This document shows, one piece after another, positions 32,701-45,940 of a stretch of 64,000 nt of DNA. A model generated the notes under the pieces. The model had not been told where the DNA came from, made no database searches, and saw nothing but the letters and a program-made list of their open reading frames with translations. The stretch comes from Lineus longissimus (Eukaryota; Nemertea; Pilidiophora; Heteronemertea; Lineidae), in NCBI RefSeq assembly GCF_910592395.1, contig NC_088316.1, positions 5,954,001 through 6,018,000 on the forward strand, given 5' to 3'. Within the stretch, counting starts at the first letter, position 1; each line of letters starts with the position of its first letter. A program made the translations under genes and the position numbers.

Positions 32701-35700
32701 CTGCACTGCGCTACGTAATACGGCCGATAAAGAAATTTTCTTTATGAAGCGGATCACGCAACGTAGTTCTGGTCCGTGTTATGTGATCAGCCAATAGAAA
32801 CTGACCATAGGCCTAGGATATGAAAGGGTGGCAATATGTGCAAAGGGATCAAGGAAGGCATGATGACCAATGGACATAGTATTACGCCCGTATTACGCAA
32901 CGCGTTACATATGCGCAGTGCGCTGCATGATAACGCACGTAATAACGCACCCAGTGGATATGGGCTTTTAAGCTACAAATAGCAAGATGGAGAGGGGCCA
33001 CACCATACTGTCCCACATGAGGCAACGTCTTTGAAATCACGCACTGGTTCCGCGCATGCGCAAGACTGGAGTAGCATAGGGTGTGCGAAAGCTTTGACTT
33101 TTTCTGTGAGCTAAATAATGTACAAGGTTTGAAACCAGACAACTTGGAAATAACAGGAATATCCTTGCACACACATTCAAATGTCAAATACGGACTAATA
33201 CGTTTACAATCGGAACCCAATTTAGTCAGATATTCAAGGAGTGGGTATGCGATTGCCATCAATTTCAGAATTACGAGAGCCACACCCCGTTGGTATTCGT
33301 AGATGTATTCTACCAGACCTTCCCGTTGGGAAAACTGGCAGGACTGGTGGCTTTCAAATAATGCGCATTGGCCTTTTAAGGTCCCAATTTAATAACTGTA
33401 CATGGGTAGCTATTTTTTGTACACTCAACAACCTGACACAAAAACTTAAAAGATAGAAAACAAATCATTCATCACTACTCTAGATCTACCACTATAGGTT
33501 TATGTGCTTTTTTTAAAGTAACGCAGCGTTTAATTCTTTTAAGCATAACTCCCATTTGTTGAAAAATAATGTAAAATATATAAATGTTATCCTTGGCTAT
33601 AACGTCTTCTATACCTTCTTGTAGAACTGAAGATGTATCATGCATTTAATTAGGCCCTTAAAGGGTTATCACCAGGTGTGGGTGTAAATACTCAAGAAAT
33701 CTTTGTAGTAAACTCTGCCCTCTAGGCCTAGTCTTGCCCGGTTACATATGATAATTCAAGAACCACTACCCATTGGGCCTCATTGCAATGTCATCCAAAG
33801 ACGTTATAGGCAAGGATAACCTGTATTATTTTGATTACTCACCCATTTAGCTACATGTATATTACAGTATCGGATATACTTTCCTGGGACATGTATCACA
33901 GGCAGTTGAAATCGTGATATCAGACGAATAAATCAAACTTAAACCATAACAGATTGTAGCGTAACCTATCGAGAGATTATGAATTTTATACAGTATTGTG
34001 CACCATCCATGAGAGGTCCCGCAATTTCCCGATTCCATTCAATGATTGACAGCTCGTATAGAGATCATCATCACTAACAAATCATGTTACCTAAATGCAA
34101 CGATGTGAATCGTGCAGCTGTTAGGGTAATCTATCCTCTCGACGGGATAGCTAGAAACGTACCCCGAAGCAACAGCTTCATGATCTGGACTTGTCTCCCT
34201 CGAGGTTAAGCCAATGAATCGATCCTGATAACTCAGCATTTGAGGTACTATTTCGGGGGGGGGACAAATCTATATCATGGTCCCTCAATTTGTCAATCAA
34301 GGTTACGAAAATGCTTATGACTTAATCTATTCAGTTACAAATAATTCAATATACGATACAGTACATGTGTTGCACGGGCGCCTCCATTGGTAATGTTATC
34401 AAATGGTATTTACGAGATATTGACGCAGATGCGAGTGTAGGGATCTTGTGAGTACAATGACAGTTATATGGGTTTCTTTTGTCAAGTGCTGGACCAGTTG
34501 GTGATTTGCCGGCTACGTTACGTTTTTATCGTATCCGATATCAACCTCGGTTAAGGTTGCCATCCGACTTCACACTTTAGCTCTGGTGAATATTCTGAAA
34601 CCTTTTAGTAGACCTTAATGTACGAAAGCCCAGAATGCTCATTCAAAATTCAAAATTCAAAATTGAACTCTTTTTCCGCTTGTATCCGTCGCTGGCTTTC
34701 TTGTCTTAGATGCTCATTCGCTTCCTCTATGGCGGCGCTCTCTTTCTCTCAGCATCATTTCGAAGCGCCTTCTGTCTTCGGATACAGCGTGGTTGCTCAC
34801 GCGCAAGTTCCAAAGATATTGACCAGAACCTGTGACTATCAAAACCAACACTAAATTACTTTGTCAAGATTTTTTGTCCGAAAAAAAATGTGCCCCGAGT
34901 ATAATTTCCATTGCTTTTGTTCAGTGAATTCTGTCGGACTTATCACCTGAATCAATGATTTTTTGAGAAAAGATGGCAGACGATAATACTGTAAACTTGG
35001 ATTTGTGATGTTGAGAAAAGTGGCTCTATCTTTTCCAAAGCTTGAGCAGAGACACCATGAGAAAAGGGAATTTGCATGCATATAGACAAAAGTCTGACCT
35101 AAGACCTGATTACGATCAGTCCGAATTATGTCCTGCTGAGTCTAATATTTGTCCCATATGCAATACTGGTAGAGTGTCCGGTCTTAAAACACGGGTCAGA
35201 CGCGACATCCTTCGCCTTTCCTGCGCATGGCCTTCAACATTTTTGATGTGTTCTAGGGGAAGTCCTCCGACACTGCGCTAGGAAACCCGCAATTAAACTT
35301 ACCGGCTCTTTCACATTTTTTTCTAAGTTTCAAGACAGGATATTGCACCTATATACTCCAGTGCCGTCTTCGAGCTGGAATACGCCCCTGGTTTGATCGT
35401 CCCATATCTAAGATGACAAAATGAGTAAAGGTTTCCTACTAATTTAGGTACCAAAACGCTCTAAAGTTGTTCAACGAATTAAACCCTTTAATTGATTCAC
35501 AGTGCTCATGCAGGTCGTGCATTATAAGCGTGTTCATCCGGTGTAGAAACAGTTTTCAATTAATCAAGAACTACGGGAAGGGTGATGCTTTAAGAGTTTA
35601 CGAAATAGATTGAGTTATATGTATACGTATTCGTCACTAAAATGGGCTATCTGATCAAATTTCAAACTTTTTGCAAGGAAAGCATCATCTAAAGGGAGAC

Positions 35701-36630
35701 TGATCCCCTTGATAATCAGAACCTTTCGCTGCTACCAAATTCAAGCTCTGGCCTGTGAGCTTTTAGTTCGGGCACGCACAAATCGAACGACTTTGTAACT
35801 ATCTAACTTATCGTCCTATTCTTGAAAAGGTTGGTATATTCAAGCCCTAGATTCTTACCTGGTCAGCAAGATCCAGAGCTGCAGAAATATTCTTACTATT
35901 ATTTGAGTGAATGTTCCTACCATAGTTACTGTTAGTTGTGGTCCATGCCATCCTATATGATCTCATCAGAGACGCAAGTGAACTAGACGGGTTTCTGGTT
36001 TATTTCTCTGTGACGGGCTTTTCAACGCTTATGTCTGGCGTCACTGCATGATCATAACCTACATAAAGCACTTTGCATTGCTAAATCACTAAAGGTGCTT
36101 GGTGTATTTGAGTTATCGATGATTGGTGTCTTTTTACACTATTGACACAGTGTCTGTATTCGAATGCACAGAATGCCATGCAATGAAATTTCCTGCTTTT
36201 AGTTAATCAGTTGCATTTATCTTGCTCCATGTTTGGCATAAAATGGCAGATAAATGTTTTAGTAGGGTTTTTTCCGCCATTATTTTTCCCACGAAGAGAC
36301 AATGACTAAAATGTTTTTTTAATGTTAGTTGCCAGAAGATAGTGGACCAGGGGAGGATAGAACTGGGGAACATAGAACTTGGGGATAATGGAACTCGGGG
36401 AATATGTATAGAAGTAACCATGGTTAACATGTTACTATGAACCATGTTAACAAGCTGCAGACAAAAACAACGCGCACGGACATAGTAGGCCTTTAACATT
36501 ATAGTGACCACTGCCAGTGCTGCATCTCTTGTGGACCAAATACTCTAGTTTCGCACGCCTAAGGTCCACTGTAGTAACCCAGCGTATGTGTACATTTTGG
36601 TAGGCCCACGACGGGAGTAAGTTTCTTTAG
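29740..36630. other. Long stretch without recognisable gene
   Basis: I see no convincing exon over this stretch. It includes C runs at 29790-29805 and about 30018-30026. A GGAACGGAA repeat (about 30603-30630) and a TTAAAGGGTT word near 33658 may be single MITE ends. ATTCAAAATTCAAAATTCAAAA occurs as a short tandem near 34640. The open frames at 32882-33283, 34618-34854 and 36203-36511 show no domain. Confidence 0.4.
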
Positions 36631-36841
36631 GCCTAAATAGAGTTGTTACCTACTCAGGACAGTCACAGTCCTGACACTGTCTGGGGGAATATGACTTAAT
36701 TGATTTCAATAGGCGGGCCCAGTGTTTATGTCAGTTTCGAACCAATATCCAGATCATAGAAGACTTTAAAGCTATGTGATGTAATGCCTACCATGTAGTC
36801 ACAATCATGAAGCCTGTTTATTCTTAGATAAACACAGGTCT

Positions 36842-38044
36842 ATGGTTTCCTGGCCTACAGTGTGTCCAAGAATCATGGATAACCCTGCTCTCCTTGCTCT
36901 GGTGTATGAAATGAATCATCGGGAGTTACAGAGATTACGTTGTGGTCTGCTTGCAGCCTTTCTTTTTGAAGACAAGATAGGGGACATTTACAAAGCGCTT
37001 TTTGGTTATTTTCAAGGGCCTCGACTCGGCAAGGATGGCTTCACGGGGTTAGTCTTGCACCCACGTCTTTTCTTTACTCTAACGGGAGTAACTGTTGAGG
37101 ATTTTCATCATATGTTTGACAATGTTAGAGAGGCCTTGGTACCCGGGACACGCCCCGATGTGCTAACACCTATGAACAAATTACTTTTGTTACTCATCTG
37201 GGCTCGTCAGTATCCTTCTTATGCTATGCTCTCCCACACCTTTGGAGTAAACGAAGTGTACATTTCCAAGTTGCTGACCAAATTGATACCGTACATGGGT
37301 TTTTCTACATATCGACGTCATATCAGATGGCCGAATGCTCAGGAGTGGGCAATGATGAGGAGATTACCAGGCAATGGAGTTGGGATTATCGATGGTTCGC
37401 CACAACTGATCAGGAGGCCGTAGCGAGGAAACCTGCAACAACTGTTCTACTCAGGTCACCGCCACTCCCACGTGATGAACGCGCAGTTGCTGGTTGATTC
37501 GGAGAATTACGTAATCAGATGCCGTCCTGGTTTCCAGGGATCAACCACTGATGCTCTCTGCTACAGGTAGTTCCTGATATGCAATTTCTTTTATTGGTTA
37601 CCAACAACCAGATCATTTTAAAAGTAACAATTCATTATCTCATAAGTTAACGATGCTATCCCCTGATGGTGAATGTAGGAACTAGGCAACTAAAACACAC
37701 GAAACATTTGGTTTTGGTTTTATAGTGAAAATTGGACAGATTCCTCAATCCTGATTTTTTGTAGGATAATGGAAGAACCATTGGTACCACACGGGACGAA
37801 CATTCTGGCAGATCAAGGGTATCCAGATGAGGTCCCACTCGTGGTGACCCATGGCCGTGGAAGAGAGTTCAGGGCTGGACGGGTGAGAATCGAACACTGT
37901 CTTCATGACATAAAGATTTTTCGGGCAGCAGGTGTTCGGTCACGACATCGCCGAAGAACAATTCCCGCAATTTTTGGTTTGGCAGGTGGTTTAAGGAACA
38001 TGCGCAGAAACAGCTTCAGAAGAATGAATGTCCTCGTTGGTTAA
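36842..38044 (+). pseudogene. PIF/Harbinger-like DDE transposase, one nonsense codon
   Basis: Exon 1 is 36842-37566, a 198-bp intron is 37567-37764 (GTAGTT..TTTTTTGTAG), exon 2 is 37765-38044. The junction AG|G restores Arg, and the total is exactly 335 codons including the stop. The N-terminal half has a helix-turn-helix-like stretch (LLIWARQYPSYAMLSHTFGV). The nuclease core follows: IIDGSP with the first Asp, FYSGHRHSH, GFQGSTTDA with a second Asp, LADQGYP, and RVRIEHCLHDIKIF with the Glu, the order typical of DDE_Tnp_4. A TAG at 37421-37423, right after IRRP, interrupts an otherwise open frame; the adjoining residues fit a CAG-to-TAG change. An alternative start is the Met at about 36875. 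With only one lesion the copy is young. Confidence 0.82.
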
Positions 38045-38468
38045 GTCATTTAGGGTTAGAGCTTTATAGATGTCCCACTTTATAGATGAGGCACCAATTT
38101 CTGACTACCTCCGTTTTAAGTAAAAGTTAAACGAATCTGAAATTATTTTAATGGGCAGGGACCAGGCTATACTCAATTCCTTTTTCGGAGAGACCACCTG
38201 ACTCGGCCAGTGTTTGGTGCTTCATTATTATGTGGCCTGTCATTTTTCAGTCCATTAACTACTTCAGTTTAGGCTTATTCAAAGCACCCAACATTGGTGG
38301 AGTCACGTGGTCTCTTACAAAAAAGATTAGAGTATTTCTCTTTGTATATAGTGCATTGCTGGTTTAGACCAGCGGAGACGGTATAAGAAAAATGAAGAGA
38401 ACAAAGAAAAATACTGTAAAGATACGAATAAAGTTTATTCTTATCTATACATGGCCTTTGCTGTTGGA

Positions 38469-39531
38469 TCATTCATCATCAAGATGCAGGTTCTGTCTCA
38501 TAAATCGGATCATGTATCCCTTAAGTTCATCTTCCTCGGCCTCTCTTGCCGCCATCCTGTGTAACATGTCTCTCATCATCAACTGATTCTGCGCCTGCAA
38601 TTGTCGGAGTCCACCCCTGAAATTCAAATTTATCATCAGTTGTTCCAATAGTTATCATCCGTTGTTCCAAAAAGGTTAAACTGTTTTAAATCAAGGGAAG
38701 TATTTAGATGGCAGGACAGGGCAGTGGTGAGTGGTTTGGAACACATACTATTTTCCTTCATCTAGTAGTCGGATAAGTATCTCAGTTTAGACATGGCCAG
38801 CATCTGCAATAGGTTATTGATGTATCATCAGCTTATGTAAGACTATCACCTTGGAAGTTCATTCGCAGCTCCCTCTTGTCCGACTGGCTCTTGTTGACCA
38901 CCGTCTTGTTCACCGCCATCGTTCATTCTTGCCACTGGGTCGGCAGCTTCGTTGGCCTCTGCTTGGTTCATCTGAGCCTGGATGAATAAAGTTTAAGAGG
39001 TATGACACAAGTTTTTTCTGACCAGACTAATCAATAATATAACTGCTTTCACGCCAGTAGTAGCCGAACACATGCGGGCAAATATCCCGAGAACATCACG
39101 AATACTGATTGGTTGATTGATGATTTTGCAAGAGCAACTCTTGGAAAGTATAAAAGTATTGAATTACCTAAAACATTTCAAAGCATCAGACAAGGTTGGT
39201 CCTCGAACATTGCATACTTACAGCTAACTCTTCTGGATTGTTTAATCATCAAAATTGAATACAAATCGATCATCCCTCCTGTTTGGACAGCAGGCAGATG
39301 GCCATCTACAATTTCCCGTCTTCTTATAGCTCGACGAACAACGCGGAGGCGCCGATTGATGATGCCATTGAGGTGTCCATTGTAGATGGCGTGCGCATGT
39401 GGCCTCAACTCCTCCCGTCCTGCCAGGAAGGCCCCGATCCTGGCGTTGTCATTGCCCAATTCATGTTGGGCTTCGCGAAATGCTTGGATTTCCTCATCGG
39501 TTACTGCATCTGGGCGCTGCCTTCTTGCCAT
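38469..39531 (-). CDS. Second gene of the Harbinger-like element, multi-exon
   Basis: The first exon starts at ATG 39531 (MARRQRPDAVTDEEIQAF) and has an Arg-rich stretch (RRLRVVRRAIRRRE). A strong donor GTAAGTATG follows base 39222. Exon 38977-38850 (QMNQAEANEAADP, Gln/Glu-rich) is bounded by CAG and GTGATAG. Exon 38616-38469 (GGLRQLQAQNQLMMRDMLHR, acidic) begins after TTTCAG and ends TGA; these last two join in phase. The join from exon 1 to exon 2 is not in phase with the donor at 39222, so an extra exon, another donor or an indel exists there. Harbinger elements encode a DNA-binding partner of the transposase, often Myb/SANT-like. Size, basic N-terminus and position fit such a role, but I see no Myb tryptophans. 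Confidence 0.6.
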
Positions 39532-39910
39532 TCTGATCTGTACTGTGCCTGCTGACAGTCCAACTGACAGTGATTCAAGACTGTCTGGGCCAATACAATG
39601 GCGGTACCACAACCCAGACTGTCCTCGAGATTACAGCAACCAGTTATGTTTTTTTTTCAATTAACTTTCTTGGCATTGGAAATAATGTGCTATTGATGTA
39701 GGCCTAATAGATCAGGGTCTTACCGTTTAGGCCTAAACTCACTCATGCGACTCAATTGTATTCCAGAATTCAGAACCTTGCCCAGTTCTGTGTTATCTAA
39801 CTAGGCCTTACATTATAACAATAATAATAATAATAATAGTAGAAAATTGTGTCATATTCCCCCACACAGTGTCAGGACTGGGACTGTCCTGAGTAGGTAA
39901 CAACTCTAAT

Positions 39911-42010
39911 AGGTGTAAGACACCCAGCATCTAAACCCAATTCAATTTCCGCCTACAACTATTGCTATTCACATTCAAATACTAGAGGATTATAGAAGAT
40001 CTAAAAATTATCCCACTACGGGCCTAGAAATGTGCACATGTAGAGGAGTGAGAAACAAGAGTATTTAACATGATTAAAGAGTCTTGGTCAGCAAGGCATT
40101 CTGATTGCCTGTATTTCTCTGGGCTACCCTGTATATCGTTTCGTGCACAAATTGAAATTTCGAGCACACTAATAACACATTAATCAAATATTCAAATTAC
40201 TTTTTTAATTAGAATTGACAGGAGGCTAATGGACGTTATTAATGCAGCCATTATGTGTGACGAATTCAATACCGTTTAATAGATTGTGTTTGCACAACAC
40301 TTACTGCAAACAAAGCACTAATTAAACCTTTATTGGATGCTAGCCTATGATGGGTACAGGCAAATATCTATCTCTAACAGTAAAATTTAAAAAATAACCT
40401 GTCATATTTTCGATCAAAATGGAGTTGCAACTGGTATAATGTACCTTACACTGAAATTGCGATTTTATTTTCGCGAAAGTCTGTTATTCACGAAATGCGG
40501 CCTGAAAATTAAACACCCGCCAACATTTAACTGTTTACAGTATATCATCATGAACACGGACACACTGAGTAAATAGGTGCGTTTATTGACTTATGTGTAC
40601 CGATCACTCGACATTCTGCTAACTCGGAACTTACATAATTCGGTCAATTTGACCAACTTTGGCTACCTTTCCCGATCTTGACCCCCAATGTTTTGGCAAT
40701 TTATCAATTTGAATTATACCCTTCAAGTAGAAGCATAAACCATTAAGGCCAGGATAACTGTTCCACCACTTAAAGAGGTCAAATGCCACGTCAACATCAT
40801 TTGTTATTATTTCCTTGGTGTCCAGTGTCTGGGAAAACCCCAGGGCGATCTGGCTTTGGCACTGCACATCGGCTTACTGGACTTTGCGCAATATTTCGCC
40901 AAAACAGTATTCTACGCAATGGTCCCTAGGTGACTTTTCCTATTCATAATACACAGCCTGTCCATCCTAGATCGTGGTTACATGGGGAGTAATCGTTGTA
41001 AAATTAGGCCAAACGCAAAGACAGTTAACCCAGGTACGACTATGTTTACGATGCGAACAAGCCGTGTAAGTCATTATCAGCATTTTTTTCATTGAACATT
41101 TGCGGGTACAGCGTCACAGGGAGCAGCATTGAACGGTAAACAGGTTCACATCATATTCAGACAACGACTTGTAACGGCGATACAGGAAACGATTCGTATC
41201 AAAAACCAACGATCACAACTATTCGCTTGCTGAGAGTATACATTACGAGCATACATTACATTCAGACATTTGAGCTTCCAAGCTTTGAGAAATAACAGGT
41301 CATGTGCGAATTTGGCATGTAATTTTGGTAATTTACGTGAGTACATTTTCAACCCCGAAAAGTGTGAAGTGAAGTTATGCTTTTATTTAGTAAAAATCGG
41401 TAGCCAGGCATGTCCAACAAGACATGTGTCTCAGCTGCCTGGGTGGGTGTGGGTCATCACTCATCCATACTGGTGACTGACACCATGTATCGAACTTGAC
41501 GTACCGGGGTAAAACATAATGGTCGCTCCCCCATTTCGCTCGTTTCGTTTCGTTGCGCAAAGTCCAGTAAGCCCTGCACATCTGTAGTGCCTGTGATGAG
41601 GAAGTCTCACACTCTCCCATCTTCGTAAGTGGTCGATTTTTGTCGCAACCATTTGGGCCTAGGGCCCCGCACTCACTTCAGAGGGCATTATTAATGGGCT
41701 TCAGCTCCATGAAGCTTTCATCAGCGCACCCAGCCCCTGTGGATTTCATGTTCCCAAGGTAAGTATATGTACATTGCCACGTCATTTAAAATTAACCACT
41801 TAAAGAGGTCGTTCTTACTTTTACTAATACGAGCTGCTGTTGGTCTAACTGTAACTATTTCCTATTTCTAACGCCAGGCGACGTCAATAGTTAGTCATGC
41901 GACACGGCCGAGTGCTTGCGCGTCATTTGTATACAATCGATGTGTTTATAAATTTTTCTGATCGCTGATGAGAATACTGCAAGTTAGTTGTAACGTTTCA
42001 ATCATCGCAA
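39911..42010. other. No recognisable gene; one distant inverted word pair
   Basis: GGCTTACTGGACTTTGCGCAA near 40871-40891 and its reverse complement near 41553-41574 share about 35 bp of related sequence, together with GGCACT words. The pair could be the ends of a roughly 700-bp element; the interior is non-coding. CCACTTAAAGAGGTC also occurs twice in direct orientation (about 40766 and 41798). Other open frames are random-looking. Confidence 0.35.
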
Positions 42011-42017
42011 ATCTGTC

Positions 42018-42205
42018 CAAACTACTGCCAGTGTAATGTTTTTGAGTGTTTCTGTTTTTGAGTGTTTCCCCTCATTGTTTGGGAACGTTAAAAAATAGAT
42101 TGACGAGTTTTTCTGTGTATCCCCCCTATTGAAAAGTCATGGTCTCTCTAGCTGCCTATTGTTTGGAAACACTGACACATGGGAAACAACCACAGATGTT
42201 ACACC
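42018..42205. mobile_element. MITE E candidate
   Basis: The left part CAGTGTAATGTTTTTGAGTG and the right part, reversed CGGTGTAACATCTGTGGTTG, are imperfect inverted repeats about 185 bp apart. Each is followed inward by GTTTCCC- and TTTGG-type words. A fragment of the same kind lies at 13462-13515. No target duplication was resolved. Confidence 0.4.
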
Positions 42206-43194
42206 GGGACGGCCGCAGTAGCGTGCGTCGTTTCGCGTCATTTTCATTGAAACGACCACAAAAGTAAACGAACATCTACATGTAATCCTTTAAATGACGA
42301 TCTGCTATGAAAACTGACATCTCCAACTCAGACATCCGAAAATGACAATGATTTTTTTCTAATCAAAGGTGAAAGATCAAGACAACAAGTCATGTTTTAA
42401 TCTTCCTTTGCCTTTTCAGTACTCCCGAGTATATTACTGACAGCAAAAAAGGTCCAGACAGACAATGACAGACATTAGTTTACTAACGACTTGTTCAAAC
42501 AGTCGTGTTTTTTTTCAATAACATTGTGACAGTCTGCCTTGTTTGAAGTGTGAAACACAAGGGAAATGTCATGTCCATTGTCACAGTTTTTGTCATTTTG
42601 TATATGTCAGTCTATCGCTTGGTATTTTATTGTATTCTCTTCGGAAGAGTGTCAAAATGTCTAGCCTGTATACGACATATTGGAGAAATTATTCTCTAAT
42701 GATGTCGTTCTACAAGTCATACCAATAACGGAGGAGCAATGATCTATGTTTTTGATACGGATAGTCCAAAGGTGACATGGACGTTTACAGTTCTTTATGT
42801 TTGCGTTTAGAAGGCTCCAGGGGCCACACGTCTGCAAACCTTGACACACATGAGTCACTGCACCAAGTTGGTGGACACCATACGGGCTGATCGGACCTCA
42901 ACCAAGATCGCCCGTCGTATGCATGCCACCCCTTTAAAAAAGCTTTTGCTACACATTTAAAAAGGTTTTTAGCAAATAGGTTTCGCAGCTAACACAAATA
43001 TATGCACCCCCTGGCAGTTTTTCAGTAAAAACGACAAACCCCTTAAAGAATGCCTGAAGGTGTTTGAGGTCTTTGAAAAAATTCTACGGAGTAATTTGCT
43101 TGAGTTCATGCAAAAACCCTCTTTCTTAAGTGTACGTATGGCACGTCACATACGTACGACGCAAGACAGCTCCGCAGCCAACATACTCGCGACA

Positions 43195-43292
43195 AGGCCA
43201 GTTGGCCAAACACTATCTGGCTTAGGCCTGGTTGCGGCTACATGCTAGGTGTCTCCTACTACCGCATCAGCTGCAGGACACATTTACCATAT
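43195..43292 (+). repeat. Dispersed repeat pair member (with 17920-18013)
   Basis: Ends CTACTACCGCATCAGCTGCAG followed by GACACATTTACCATAT, matching 17975-18013 closely. Confidence 0.5.
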
Positions 43293-44323
43293 TGTTTGAT
43301 TAAATGATCTTGATTTATATTGGCTCGACTTGTACTCGTAGCACGAGTTAATTAGCTGTACAACTCGTAGCCTTCGATCATGAAGCTGCATCAAGAAAAA
43401 TTAATACATTTAACCAAATTATCACGTCATTGATCTCATCAAAAGGCTTATCAAAAGTTTTGGAGAAAGAATGCCGCTGGTAGCCAAACAGTGTCGGTAG
43501 CGGACAAAGTTTCGTTCCGAGTTACGCTTTGCAGTCTTCATAACTCATAACGGTATTAGAAGTGCCTTCAAGCATTAGACATTATCATTCCTTCTTGTCG
43601 ATTCCCTGTAAAAGTAAATGTACGCACTGAATTCGATTTCAACAATGCCGCTGTGTACGGTGATACCATGTGATTGCCAAGTTTCAAAACCTTTGCCTAC
43701 ATGATCACTTCGGCAACTATTCACTAAAAGTACCATAGCGAGTTCTTTGTTCACACTGAATTGACTCTCAACAAATAATGGTACCCTCAGGAATACTTTG
43801 TTTCTTAAAACTACATCTAATGTAAGTAGAGTGTCATAATACACCATGTTTAGATATACATGTATTATATCTTGTGCTTAGGACCTTTTCACCATGTTCA
43901 TAGATATGCAAAGAATTTAACAGCTTAATGTCGCTTTATCCTCTCCTAAAATCGACACCCTTGCTTCGCATTTAGCATCTTGAGGCATCACACGTTTCTC
44001 CCGAGGTCAGATACCTAAGTTTATTCAATGTGAAATATGACATGAATTTCTTTGAATGACACATTCGCCCAGGGGACATGAGCAACTAATTTTGATGTAA
44101 ATTTCCCCGCCAAAGGAGAATGATACTAGTATTTGTTGACTTGGCACCCAATCACCCCTGGGTGGCTGTATTTTTCCCCAAATGTCACGGCGTGATATTG
44201 TGGATCGAACCTTCCTTTTGACTTGTCAAAGAAAACACAATTTCTCTCAGGGTGAAGTCTCAATCCTGTTTAATATCGACTTATTAAAATATCTCCGCGA
44301 ATCTTGTTTAAATATGTCTTTAA

Positions 44324-44543
44324 AGGGGTACGCCATTCGGATTTAATCGTGGGTCAAGAAAATAGAATGCAGTTGTACACAATGCCGTAGGGCAGTTACC
44401 ATGCATGCAACTTTGCTGAAAACTTTAGTATGCATGACATGTCTGTCTATACACAATGGCAATGTTGAAATTCATCACTCAGTACGTATTGACTGGAAAT
44501 TTTCAATTACATATTTCGAATTTTTATGAACGGCGTAGGCCCT
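44324..44543 (+). mobile_element. MITE family D, copy 1 (best copy, 220 bp)
   Basis: Starts AGGGGTACGCCATTCG after TTAA (44320-44323) and ends GAACGGCGTAGGCCCT; the right flank no longer reads TTAA. The ends are imperfect inverted repeats. Copies at 24058-24285 and 52078-52305. The 5'-AGGG end and TTAA target again suggest a Kolobok-type source. Confidence 0.7.
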
Positions 44544-44549
44544 AGCACA

Positions 44550-45355
44550 TTCGTCCAAATCCGAAAGCAGTATTTGATTGGAACTAACCCAGAATCATGC
44601 CTTCTGATTGGCCCATAGCAAATGAGCACACCGAGGATGCAGAAAACGCCACTTCACTGGAACTATCGCAACTGTTTTAAACTCGCTTACAGATGACTTG
44701 CATAGAGAAATAACGGAGGCTGCGATAGAACGTACCACACGATAGAACGTAACAGAGCAACGTCGCTAGTGACGTCTGGTAGAATGGACATGGCTCTTGT
44801 GCCTTTCTTGACTGTCGTGCAACTGTAATTAACGCCAAAGCCGTTTTTCAGTTAATTTGGCACAATCCCCACGCTCATAACTTTTTACCAGACTAAATCA
44901 GCCAAATAGATCCATGGAAGCCTGTCAAACCATGACATTTTCGTTGTACATGTAAGTTATGTGTGATAAATTCGAGGTTTGTACAACAGATGCGTGACCT
45001 GACGCCGTCCGCCATTACATCATGCAAGTTATCTTTGCCATGAATGAGACCAGTATTCAATTAATAGGCCTGCCTGAATTATTCATCCGTCATCTGCAAA
45101 GTAGCGATATCAGTATCTTAAAAGCCCACAGGCAACAATTAGCCAGGGTTTCGCAAAAAAAGTCGGCAAAGAAAAACAACTAAAATATTTCCATGGCAAC
45201 CATAAATATCAGTTGCTAATCAATGTGATATATCACAACGATTATTTATCATGTTTATCTAAAGCAGTAATAAACAGTGAGAGTATATTCACGATATATC
45301 ACAGCTCACCAGCTGAGTCGAGATTATCAGACTCGAAATAAAACTTACTGAGGCT
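44550..45355. other. No recognisable gene
   Basis: Only a short tandem CGATAGAACGTA (twice near 44724-44750) stands out. Confidence 0.35.
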
Positions 45356-45359
45356 GGGA

Positions 45360-45940
45360 ATTCGAAAAAACTGGATCGCTGGAATGCTGGATTCACTGGA
45401 TTATGACTCATGGATCACCACCACCTGGATTGGGGATTGTTCGGAAAATGAAATATGATATTCATGTGTTGGTTCCTCATAAAATCAACAACTTGCACTG
45501 AGCAGAGGCATTCAAACATGTCGAAAGAGTACAATGTTTGCCTATGTATCGACATTGTACGCACAACCAAAGCTGTTGTAGCTGCCACTGCATGCTGTTC
45601 TGCACAGTGTGGCCTACTGGTAGGCCTACCATGCATGTTGCAATATTCAGCCTCATGTTGTCTTATCAGTCGAATGCCCCGACTCAAGAACATAATCACT
45701 CATACATTGCCTACAATACAAACCTTCTGTCAGCAGAACCGTCGGTAATAGCCTTGCGATTTCTCTGGTGAAAATTCTGAGACTGAGGAATCCATATTGG
45801 CAGCGCCAGTGTGTGCACTTGACGCACATGGTGGGAAACGTTAGTAGGGATTTGGAAGTTGGGCAATCCATTCAGGCGGTGATAATCCATGAGTCACAAT
45901 CCGGTATATCCAGACGTCCAGTGATCCAGCTTTTTCGAAT
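45360..45940. mobile_element. Element F, 581 bp with 65-bp TIRs
   Basis: Inverted arms 45360-45424 and 45876-45940 begin ATTCGAAAAA and then repeat CTGGAT or CTGGAA motifs before TGACTCATGGAT. The interior carries open frames on both strands without domains. No clear target-site duplication is visible. Family unknown. Confidence 0.65.

Larger units (their letters stand above)
36639..39907 (+). mobile_element. PIF/Harbinger-like DNA transposon (3,269 bp)
   Basis: 57-bp terminal inverted repeats lie at 36639-36695 and 39851-39907 with two mismatches. They start AGAGTTGTTACC and end GGGGGAATATGAC. AAT flanks both ends (36636-36638 and 39908-39910), a 3-bp target duplication of the size expected for Harbinger, although not the usual TWA. 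Inside, a transposase runs rightward (36842-38044) and a second multi-exon gene runs leftward (39531-38469), the two-gene layout of this superfamily. The TIR itself contains an imperfect palindrome around CAGGACAGT and AGTCCTG. Confidence 0.88.
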
